Below are positions 18,118-25,047 of a DNA stretch of 64,000 nucleotides, piece by piece. The position numbers were made by a program, and so were the translations under genes. This DNA is from Palsa-948 sp964481195 (GTDB lineage: Bacteria; Bacteroidota; Bacteroidia; Palsa-948). Where the stretch lies: NCBI GenBank assembly GCA_964481195.1, contig CAYZTB010000012.1, forward strand, positions 11,378 through 75,377. Direction: 5' to 3'. The number at the start of each line of letters is the position of its first letter. Position 1 is the stretch's first letter. The notes beneath the pieces are model-generated. The model was not told where the DNA came from. It ran no database searches and saw nothing but the letters and a program-made list of their open reading frames with translations.

Positions 18118-20409
18118 ATGAAAATGAAAAAAAATAATTATTTAGCTATATTATTAATTCCGCTGTTTTGTTGCTGCACTATACTTTCCGCATCTGCACA
18201 AGAACTTTCGGGAAGAATAGTAGAAAAAGATGCTTCCGGAAAGGAAACTTCACTACCCATGGCAGGTGTAAAATGGCTGGGCAGTTCCATCAGCACTTCG
18301 GCCGATGAAAACGGGAAATTTCAAATACCCTTTCCCGAAGTTATGCCTGCTAAGTTATTGGTAGCTATGATTGGCTACACAAGCGACACTATACTATTTA
18401 ACGACAAATCTAAAACAAATATAAAAATTGTTTTAAAAAACAGCACCACTACGCTTAACACCGTGAACATTACTGAAAAAACTCTAAGTTCTCGTAATTT
18501 AATTACAGCCAAAATGAATACAGAGTTAATCTCTCAAAAAGAATTAACCCTAGCGGCTTGTTGTAATATTTCGGAAAGCTTTGAGCGCAATGCATCGGTA
18601 GATGTAAACTTTACTGATGCTGTTTCGGGTGCAAAGCAAATTCAAATGCTTGGGCTCGATGGTATCTATACGCAAATACTTTACGAGAATCTTCCTTTTA
18701 TTCGAGGACTCTCTTCTTCCTACGGATTAACATACATACCGGGCACTTGGGTAGAAAATATTTTAGTCACCAAAGGAACAGGCTCTGTTGTTAATGGTTT
18801 TGAGTCAATAACTGGACAAATTCAAATTGAGCTTTTAGAGCCTGAAGAAGCTGAGCAATTATATATTAATGGCTTTGTAAATAACAATCAGCGTTATGAA
18901 TTAAATGCTCATTTAGCAAAACGCTTCAAAACAAACTTAAGTTCGCTATTGTTTGTTCACGCCAGCAAAAACGGGTTAGAAAACTATGGCAACATGGATA
19001 GAAACAACGATGGATTTCTAGACATGCCCCTAACTTCTCAATATAATTTGCTGAATCGTTGGAATTTTAGAGTTAAAAACAGACATGAGGGACAATTTGG
19101 AGTTCGTGCTTTGATGGAAGATAAAATTGGCGGTCATGATCATAATGCACTAAGCGACACTAGCACAGTAAAACATTATGGAATTTTTATAAACACAAAA
19201 CAAGTTGAAACATTTACCAAAAACGGATGGATATATCCCGATACACCTTGGAGAAGTTTTGCCATCATGACTACGGAACGATACCAAGAGCAAAAATCAT
19301 TTTTCGGTATAAAAAAATACCAAGGCACTCAAAAGAGCTTGTACGTAAACACCATTTATCAAAGCATTATCAACAACACCTTTCATAAAATTAAATTTGG
19401 AGGTAGTTTTATGTTGGATGATTTTTCAGAATCCTTTAATGAAGGACTTTCTGCCGGCAGCGATTCACTTTTTACATTACAAGAAATTGTTCCCGGTGTT
19501 TATTCAGAGTATACTTTTAACAACGATACGAACATTTCAATAGTGGCTGGAGTTCGAGCAGATTATTTTGAAAACTATGGGTTGATGGTAAATCCAAGAT
19601 TACATCTGAAGTATAATCCTTCTAAAGATGCTGCTATTCGACTTTCAGGTGGTAGGGGCATGCGTACACCACACATCTTTGCAGAAAACAGTCAGGTTTT
19701 TGCTAGCTCCAGACAAATTGTAATTCACGAAGAATTAAAACAAGAAGTTGCATGGAATTACGGAATGACATTTACTTATTGCTTTAAACCTTTTGGAAAA
19801 GAGGCGACATTTAATCTTGATGCTTATAGAACTGATTTCGAAAATCAAGTGGTAGTGGATTTAGAAGATGTAAATAAAGTTCAGTTCTATAACCTGAGAG
19901 GGTTGTCATATTCTAACAGCATTCAAACAGATATTACGTTTTCTCCTTCTAAAAAATGGGATTTTAAACTAGCATATAAATACTACGATGTAAAGTCAAC
20001 CTATTTTTCAATGTATATTCCAGGCACAAGGGTGTTGCTTGACAAGCCCTTGGTTCCAAAAGACCGAGCTCTCTTAAATATTGACTACACATCGAATAAG
20101 GAAAAATGGATAATTAGCAACACTATTAAATGGTTTGGAAAAAGCAGGTTACCGAATACTTCATTAAATACACCCGAGTTTCAACTGCCAGAACATTCTA
20201 CACCCTATTTCACCTACATGGCACAGGTATCAAAAAAGTTTAAGTGGTTTGAATTGTACATAGGAGGCGAAAATATTTTTAATTACATCATTCCGAATGC
20301 CATTGTTGATCCGGGCGATCCCTTTGGTCCAAATTTTGATGCTACTATGATATGGGGTCCTGTAAATGGAAGAGTAATTTATGGAGGCTTTAGATATAAA
20401 ATAATATAA
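18118..20409 (+). CDS. TonB-dependent outer-membrane receptor, probably metal-related
   Basis: Gated outer-membrane transporter driven by TonB. The product is about 763 aa from ATG 18118 (in-frame ATGs also at 18100 and 18124). After a signal peptide (LLIPLFCCCTILSASAQ) comes a CarboxypepD_reg-like domain (LSGRIVEKDASGKETSLPMA; SADENGKFQIPF), then a plug domain (QIQMLGLDGIYTQILYENLP; GTGSVVNGFESITGQIQIEL) and a 22-strand-type barrel ending IYGGFRYKII. The adjacent HMA protein and upstream Cys-rich protein point to copper or another metal chelate; substrate unproven. Its last 189 bp are repeated at 22795-22983 within the tandem duplication. Confidence 0.9.
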   Translation: MKMKKNNYLAILLIPLFCCCTILSASAQELSGRIVEKDASGKETSLPMAGVKWLGSSISTSADENGKFQIPFPEVMPAKLLVAMIGYTSDTILFNDKSKTNIKIVLKNSTTTLNTVNITEKTLSSRNLITAKMNTELISQKELTLAACCNISESFERNASVDVNFTDAVSGAKQIQMLGLDGIYTQILYENLPFIRGLSSSYGLTYIPGTWVENILVTKGTGSVVNGFESITGQIQIELLEPEEAEQLYINGFVNNNQRYELNAHLAKRFKTNLSSLLFVHASKNGLENYGNMDRNNDGFLDMPLTSQYNLLNRWNFRVKNRHEGQFGVRALMEDKIGGHDHNALSDTSTVKHYGIFINTKQVETFTKNGWIYPDTPWRSFAIMTTERYQEQKSFFGIKKYQGTQKSLYVNTIYQSIINNTFHKIKFGGSFMLDDFSESFNEGLSAGSDSLFTLQEIVPGVYSEYTFNNDTNISIVAGVRADYFENYGLMVNPRLHLKYNPSKDAAIRLSGGRGMRTPHIFAENSQVFASSRQIVIHEELKQEVAWNYGMTFTYCFKPFGKEATFNLDAYRTDFENQVVVDLEDVNKVQFYNLRGLSYSNSIQTDITFSPSKKWDFKLAYKYYDVKSTYFSMYIPGTRVLLDKPLVPKDRALLNIDYTSNKEKWIISNTIKWFGKSRLPNTSLNTPEFQLPEHSTPYFTYMAQVSKKFKWFELYIGGENIFNYIIPNAIVDPGDPFGPNFDATMIWGPVNGRVIYGGFRYKII

Positions 20410-20431
20410 ACACTAAAAAACAAAAATCAAT

Positions 20432-20776
20432 ATGAAAACAATTTCAAAAACTATTGCCGTATTATGCTTCGCTTTTTTCAGCAGCTCAGCTTGGGCAACT
20501 AGCGACACCACCGTAGTTATTAAAACATCTGCCGAATGTGGAAGCTGCAAAAAAAGAATTGAGAACGCACTAAATTTCGAAAAAGGTGTTAATGCTGCTG
20601 TGCTTGACGTGGCTTCAAAAAATGCTACTGTTACTTTCGACACGAAAAAAACTACCGTTGAAAAATTAAGAGAAGCAATTTCTAATGTAGGATACGATGC
20701 AGACAATGTTCCTGCAAACGAAAAAAAATACAATAAGCTTCCTGCTTGTTGCAAAAAAGGCGGAATGCCTAAATAG
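20432..20776 (+). CDS. Periplasmic heavy-metal-associated (HMA) domain protein, copy 1
   Basis: A 114-aa exported protein: signal peptide MKTISKTIAVLCFAFFSSSAWA, then one ferredoxin-like HMA domain with the metal-binding CxxC (ECGSCKKR, Cys36/Cys39) and typical KGVNAAVLDVASKNATVTFD strand order. It ends in PACCKKGG, a possible second thiol site. HMA domains bind Cu(I) or Zn(II) and pass it between partners. Lying 22 bp after the TonB-receptor stop, it is probably co-transcribed and may accept metal in the periplasm. An identical gene lies 2,574 bp downstream. Confidence 0.92.
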   Translation: MKTISKTIAVLCFAFFSSSAWATSDTTVVIKTSAECGSCKKRIENALNFEKGVNAAVLDVASKNATVTFDTKKTTVEKLREAISNVGYDADNVPANEKKYNKLPACCKKGGMPK

Positions 20777-20801
20777 TAATTCTCTACAATAAGGTTATTT
20801 G

Positions 20802-20809
20802 TACCTTCG
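20802..20809 (+). promoter_or_regulatory. Putative -7 box of gamma-CA gene, copy 1
   Basis: TACCTTCG, a TAnnTTYG-type -7 box 23 bp before the ATG at 20833. Duplicated at 23376-23383. Confidence 0.4.
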
Positions 20810-20832
20810 AAGAAATTCGAAATAATAAAACT

Positions 20833-21348
20833 ATGGCATTACTAAAACCTGTTAAAGGCATCTCTCCAAAATTTGGTAAAGGCTGTTATCTGGCAGAAAA
20901 TGCCACTGTGGTTGGCGATGTAATCATGGGCGATGAATGCTCCGTATGGTTTAATGCTGTGATAAGAGGTGATGTGAATCACATACGAATTGGCAATAAA
21001 GTAAATGTACAGGATGGCGCAATCATACATTGCACCTACCAAAAATCACCAACAAACATTGGAAACAATGTATCTATAGGACATAATGCCTTAGTACATG
21101 GATGCACAGTTGAAGACAATGTGCTAATAGGCATGGGGGCCATTGTGATGGATAATTGTGTGATTGGAAGCAACTCCATTATTGCTGCAGGAGCTGTGGT
21201 GCTAGAGAATACTAAAGTAGAACCAGGCTCAGTTTATGCAGGAGTGCCGGCAAAGAAAATAAAAGATATTAACCCCGAACTTCAAAAAGGAGAGATAGAG
21301 CGCATAGCAAACAACTACTTAATGTACAGTAGCTGGTTTAAAGAATAA
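20833..21348 (+). CDS. Gamma-carbonic anhydrase family protein, copy 1
   Basis: Left-handed parallel beta-helix (hexapeptide repeat) protein of the gamma-CA/YrdA/PaaY group, 171 aa. Hexapeptide rungs run from about residue 20 (ATVVGDVIMGDECSVWFNAV) to 140. The three His positions that hold the metal in gamma-CAs are present (GAIIHCTYQ; IGHNALVHG). Members include true carbonic anhydrases and related enzymes of unknown activity, so catalysis is not proven. A -7 box gives it its own transcription unit. Duplicated exactly at 23407-23922. Confidence 0.9.
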   Translation: MALLKPVKGISPKFGKGCYLAENATVVGDVIMGDECSVWFNAVIRGDVNHIRIGNKVNVQDGAIIHCTYQKSPTNIGNNVSIGHNALVHGCTVEDNVLIGMGAIVMDNCVIGSNSIIAAGAVVLENTKVEPGSVYAGVPAKKIKDINPELQKGEIERIANNYLMYSSWFKE

Positions 21349-21372
21349 TAATTGAATTAGCTGTAACTTTCC

Positions 21373-21380
21373 TACTTTTG
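21373..21380 (+). promoter_or_regulatory. Putative -7 box of lipoprotein gene, copy 1
   Basis: TACTTTTG, a perfect TAnnTTTG box about 60 bp before the ATG at 21440. The duplicate is at 23947-23954. Confidence 0.5.
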
Positions 21381-21439
21381 AGAACGTCTTATGCTTGAAA
21401 GGGGATAAAAACTATTAAAAATCATCAAAAATCGATACT

Positions 21440-22312
21440 ATGAAAACTAAACGATTAATTCTAAATGCAGCAATGTTCTTGATGGCAGCATCTGTAACAT
21501 TTACAAGCTGCAGAAAAGATAGAGATAATGACAACGACACATCAGGTGCCGAAGACAATGCACTTGCTGATAAATCTTTTGAGGACGTAGGTCAAATTTC
21601 AAGCGAGGCAGCCAACGGAAGTGTAGGTACTTATAAAGTAGGTGGCGATCACGATGGAATTCTTTCTGTTTGTGCTACCGTAACTCACGATACTGCATTA
21701 AACACAATCCTTATTGACTTTGGCACAACCAATTGCCTTTGTAATGATGGACGATACCGCAGAGGAAAAATATATGTTTCATACAGCAATACCAGCAAGC
21801 CTGAGCCTTATTTTTACTGGGATTCGCTAACACAAATTACAATTACCACTAGCCCTACGGATAATTATTTTGTAAACGATAATCAGGTTATCGGCACAAA
21901 AACTATCGTGAATAATGGTCACAATACTGCAGGACATATGAATTGGACTGTAGTGGTAAACGGACAAATTATTAAAGCAAATAACCAAGGCACCATCAGC
22001 TGGACAACCAACCGTAATCACGAATGGTTAGCAGGAGAGAACACACCGTTTATCTGGGCAGATGATGAGCACGGAGTTACCGGAACTTCCAGCGGAACAT
22101 CCGCAAAAGGAACAGCCTTTAACGTGACTATCACCAGTCAGTTAGTGCGTAAAATTGCTTGTCCAAAACATTTTGTAAGCGGAACATTTGATTTCACTCC
22201 TGGAACAAAGCCAGTACGCCACGTAGATTTTTCACCTCCAAGCAACGGTGCTTGCGATAATATTGCAACGGTTACCATCAATGGAAAAACGTACACGGTA
22301 ACAATGAAGTAA
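21440..22312 (+). CDS. Uncharacterised lipoprotein, copy 1
   Basis: A 290-aa lipoprotein: MKTKRLILNAAMFLMAASVTFTSC with Cys24 as lipidation site, followed by an Asp/Arg-rich linker (RKDRDNDNDTSGAEDNALAD). The mature part is beta-rich with polar repeats (TITTSPTDNYFVNDNQVIGT; AGHMNWTVVVNGQIIKANNQ; GTAFNVTITSQLVRKIACPK) and several Cys. I cannot assign it to a named domain. Its own promoter box and a strong terminator after it suggest a monocistronic gene. The duplicate copy at 24014-24886 encodes the same protein. Confidence 0.75.
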   Translation: MKTKRLILNAAMFLMAASVTFTSCRKDRDNDNDTSGAEDNALADKSFEDVGQISSEAANGSVGTYKVGGDHDGILSVCATVTHDTALNTILIDFGTTNCLCNDGRYRRGKIYVSYSNTSKPEPYFYWDSLTQITITTSPTDNYFVNDNQVIGTKTIVNNGHNTAGHMNWTVVVNGQIIKANNQGTISWTTNRNHEWLAGENTPFIWADDEHGVTGTSSGTSAKGTAFNVTITSQLVRKIACPKHFVSGTFDFTPGTKPVRHVDFSPPSNGACDNIATVTINGKTYTVTMK

Positions 22313-22325
22313 AGCCTCACTCTAG

Positions 22326-22412
22326 CCCTCTCCCTCCGCAAAGGAGCCCCTTCGGGAAATGGAGAGGGAGAAAAAACCCCTCTGATGTTTCGCATCAGGG
22401 GGATTTTTATTT
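22326..22412 (+). terminator. Two stem-loops, the second a rho-independent terminator, copy 1
   Basis: First stem: CCCTCTCC at 22326-22333 pairs with GGAGAGGG at 22361-22368. Second: CCCCTCTGATG at 22377-22387 pairs with CATCAGGGGG just after a short loop (one bulge), followed by a T-rich tract. The second has the form of an intrinsic terminator for the lipoprotein gene and separates it from mutL. Repeated exactly 2,574 bp downstream. Confidence 0.7.
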
Positions 22413-22431
22413 TATGCAGGACTATAAATCT

Positions 22432-22439
22432 TATTTTTG
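22432..22439 (+). promoter_or_regulatory. Putative -7 box before the chimeric ORF
   Basis: TATTTTTG (TAnnTTTG), 34 bp before the ATG at 22474: the duplicated mutL promoter, which here would drive the truncated chimera. Confidence 0.45.
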
Positions 22440-22473
22440 TGAGAATATTTAATTTTCAAGATTTACACCTTTT

Positions 22474-22983
22474 ATGGCGGATATCATTAACCTATTACCA
22501 GACGCTGTTGCCAACCAAATTGCAGCCGGTGAGGTTATTCAGCGCCCTGCATCGGCAGTGAAAGAACTTTTGGAAAATGCCATCGATGCAGATGCTACGG
22601 ATATTAAATTAATCCTGAAAGATTCCGGCAGAACGCTCATTCAAATTATTGACAACGGCAAAGGGATGAGTGAGACCGATGCACGCATGTGCTTTGAGCG
22701 GCATGCAACTTCCAAAATAAAAAAAGCCGATGATCTATTTAAGATTACCACCATGGGATTTCGGGGAGAAGCCATGGCATCGATTGCCGGAGTTGCACAG
22801 GTATCAAAAAAGTTTAAGTGGTTTGAATTGTACATAGGAGGCGAAAATATTTTTAATTACATCATTCCGAATGCCATTGTTGATCCGGGCGATCCCTTTG
22901 GTCCAAATTTTGATGCTACTATGATATGGGGTCCTGTAAATGGAAGAGTAATTTATGGAGGCTTTAGATATAAAATAATATAA
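22474..22983 (+). pseudogene. Chimeric ORF: mutL N-terminus fused in frame to TonB-receptor C-terminus
   Basis: A 169-codon ORF created at the duplication junction. Residues 1-about 110 equal the MutL ATPase N-terminus (motifs ENAIDADAT, DNGKGMS, GFRGEAMASIAGVAQV). The rest equals the last 60 or so residues of the TonB receptor (KKFKWFELYIGGENIFNYII ... FRYKII). The fusion is in frame by chance of the GCACAGGTA junction. It lacks much of the GHKL ATPase and the whole dimerisation region, so it is not expected to work in mismatch repair; a dominant-negative effect is conceivable but unsupported. If the duplication is an assembly artefact, this ORF does not exist. Confidence 0.85.
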
Positions 22984-23005
22984 ACACTAAAAAACAAAAA
23001 TCAAT

Positions 23006-23350
23006 ATGAAAACAATTTCAAAAACTATTGCCGTATTATGCTTCGCTTTTTTCAGCAGCTCAGCTTGGGCAACTAGCGACACCACCGTAGTTATTAAAAC
23101 ATCTGCCGAATGTGGAAGCTGCAAAAAAAGAATTGAGAACGCACTAAATTTCGAAAAAGGTGTTAATGCTGCTGTGCTTGACGTGGCTTCAAAAAATGCT
23201 ACTGTTACTTTCGACACGAAAAAAACTACCGTTGAAAAATTAAGAGAAGCAATTTCTAATGTAGGATACGATGCAGACAATGTTCCTGCAAACGAAAAAA
23301 AATACAATAAGCTTCCTGCTTGTTGCAAAAAAGGCGGAATGCCTAAATAG
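23006..23350 (+). CDS. Periplasmic HMA-domain protein, copy 2
   Basis: Identical in sequence to the protein at 20432-20776 (signal peptide, ECGSCKKR metal site, PACCKKGG tail). Here it follows the chimeric ORF rather than a full TonB receptor, so its transcription would come from the mutL promoter copy at 22432. If expressed it would raise periplasmic HMA protein dosage. Confidence 0.88.
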   Translation: MKTISKTIAVLCFAFFSSSAWATSDTTVVIKTSAECGSCKKRIENALNFEKGVNAAVLDVASKNATVTFDTKKTTVEKLREAISNVGYDADNVPANEKKYNKLPACCKKGGMPK

Positions 23351-23375
23351 TAATTCTCTACAATAAGGTTATTTG

Positions 23376-23383
23376 TACCTTCG
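23376..23383 (+). promoter_or_regulatory. Putative -7 box of gamma-CA gene, copy 2
   Basis: TACCTTCG, exact copy of the box at 20802-20809. Confidence 0.4.
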
Positions 23384-23406
23384 AAGAAATTCGAAATAAT
23401 AAAACT

Positions 23407-23922
23407 ATGGCATTACTAAAACCTGTTAAAGGCATCTCTCCAAAATTTGGTAAAGGCTGTTATCTGGCAGAAAATGCCACTGTGGTTGGCGATGTAATCA
23501 TGGGCGATGAATGCTCCGTATGGTTTAATGCTGTGATAAGAGGTGATGTGAATCACATACGAATTGGCAATAAAGTAAATGTACAGGATGGCGCAATCAT
23601 ACATTGCACCTACCAAAAATCACCAACAAACATTGGAAACAATGTATCTATAGGACATAATGCCTTAGTACATGGATGCACAGTTGAAGACAATGTGCTA
23701 ATAGGCATGGGGGCCATTGTGATGGATAATTGTGTGATTGGAAGCAACTCCATTATTGCTGCAGGAGCTGTGGTGCTAGAGAATACTAAAGTAGAACCAG
23801 GCTCAGTTTATGCAGGAGTGCCGGCAAAGAAAATAAAAGATATTAACCCCGAACTTCAAAAAGGAGAGATAGAGCGCATAGCAAACAACTACTTAATGTA
23901 CAGTAGCTGGTTTAAAGAATAA
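23407..23922 (+). CDS. Gamma-carbonic anhydrase family protein, copy 2
   Basis: Same 171-aa protein as at 20833-21348, with the same promoter box and the three His ligands. No substitutions are visible between copies, so the duplication is very recent or artefactual. Confidence 0.87.
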   Translation: MALLKPVKGISPKFGKGCYLAENATVVGDVIMGDECSVWFNAVIRGDVNHIRIGNKVNVQDGAIIHCTYQKSPTNIGNNVSIGHNALVHGCTVEDNVLIGMGAIVMDNCVIGSNSIIAAGAVVLENTKVEPGSVYAGVPAKKIKDINPELQKGEIERIANNYLMYSSWFKE

Positions 23923-23946
23923 TAATTGAATTAGCTGTAACTTTCC

Positions 23947-23954
23947 TACTTTTG
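23947..23954 (+). promoter_or_regulatory. Putative -7 box of lipoprotein gene, copy 2
   Basis: TACTTTTG, exact copy of the box at 21373-21380. Confidence 0.5.
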
Positions 23955-24013
23955 AGAACGTCTTATGCTTGAAAGGGGATAAAAACTATTAAAAATCATC
24001 AAAAATCGATACT

Positions 24014-24886
24014 ATGAAAACTAAACGATTAATTCTAAATGCAGCAATGTTCTTGATGGCAGCATCTGTAACATTTACAAGCTGCAGAAAAGATAGAGAT
24101 AATGACAACGACACATCAGGTGCCGAAGACAATGCACTTGCTGATAAATCTTTTGAGGACGTAGGTCAAATTTCAAGCGAGGCAGCCAACGGAAGTGTAG
24201 GTACTTATAAAGTAGGTGGCGATCACGATGGAATTCTTTCTGTTTGTGCTACCGTAACTCACGATACTGCATTAAACACAATCCTTATTGACTTTGGCAC
24301 AACCAATTGCCTTTGTAATGATGGACGATACCGCAGAGGAAAAATATATGTTTCATACAGCAATACCAGCAAGCCTGAGCCTTATTTTTACTGGGATTCG
24401 CTAACACAAATTACAATTACCACTAGCCCTACGGATAATTATTTTGTAAACGATAATCAGGTTATCGGCACAAAAACTATCGTGAATAATGGTCACAATA
24501 CTGCAGGACATATGAATTGGACTGTAGTGGTAAACGGACAAATTATTAAAGCAAATAACCAAGGCACCATCAGCTGGACAACCAACCGTAATCACGAATG
24601 GTTAGCAGGAGAGAACACACCGTTTATCTGGGCAGATGATGAGCACGGAGTTACCGGAACTTCCAGCGGAACATCCGCAAAAGGAACAGCCTTTAACGTG
24701 ACTATCACCAGTCAGTTAGTGCGTAAAATTGCTTGTCCAAAACATTTTGTAAGCGGAACATTTGATTTCACTCCTGGAACAAAGCCAGTACGCCACGTAG
24801 ATTTTTCACCTCCAAGCAACGGTGCTTGCGATAATATTGCAACGGTTACCATCAATGGAAAAACGTACACGGTAACAATGAAGTAA
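24014..24886 (+). CDS. Uncharacterised lipoprotein, copy 2
   Basis: Same 290-aa lipoprotein as at 21440-22312, with the same leader, lipobox Cys24 and following terminator. No family assigned. Confidence 0.73.
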   Translation: MKTKRLILNAAMFLMAASVTFTSCRKDRDNDNDTSGAEDNALADKSFEDVGQISSEAANGSVGTYKVGGDHDGILSVCATVTHDTALNTILIDFGTTNCLCNDGRYRRGKIYVSYSNTSKPEPYFYWDSLTQITITTSPTDNYFVNDNQVIGTKTIVNNGHNTAGHMNWTVVVNGQIIKANNQGTISWTTNRNHEWLAGENTPFIWADDEHGVTGTSSGTSAKGTAFNVTITSQLVRKIACPKHFVSGTFDFTPGTKPVRHVDFSPPSNGACDNIATVTINGKTYTVTMK

Positions 24887-24899
24887 AGCCTCACTCTAG

Positions 24900-24986
24900 C
24901 CCTCTCCCTCCGCAAAGGAGCCCCTTCGGGAAATGGAGAGGGAGAAAAAACCCCTCTGATGTTTCGCATCAGGGGGATTTTTATTT
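24900..24986 (+). terminator. Two stem-loops with rho-independent terminator, copy 2
   Basis: Exact repeat of the structure at 22326-22412; here it separates the second lipoprotein gene from the intact mutL. Confidence 0.7.
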
Positions 24987-25005
24987 TATGCAGGACTATA
25001 AATCT

Positions 25006-25013
25006 TATTTTTG
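25006..25013 (+). promoter_or_regulatory. Putative -7 box of mutL
   Basis: TATTTTTG (TAnnTTTG) 34 bp upstream of the mutL ATG, with the terminator of the preceding gene directly before it, so mutL has its own promoter. Confidence 0.5.
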
Positions 25014-25047
25014 TGAGAATATTTAATTTTCAAGATTTACACCTTTT

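Larger units (their letters stand above)
20221..22794. repeat. Tandem duplication, unit 1 (2,574 bp)
   Basis: First of two head-to-tail copies. It runs from within the TonB-receptor gene, through the HMA, gamma-carbonic anhydrase and lipoprotein genes, to within mutL. The 9-bp sequence GCACAGGTA occurs at both outer edges (20221-20229 and 25369-25377) and at the central junction (22795-22803). Bases beyond it differ at the two edges. Confidence 0.95.

Noticed and set aside
22138..22395. Minus-strand ORF of 85 aa across the lipoprotein 3' end and terminator
   Set aside because: Translates the terminator stem-loops and the reverse of a real gene; its duplicate at 24712 exists only because of the tandem duplication.
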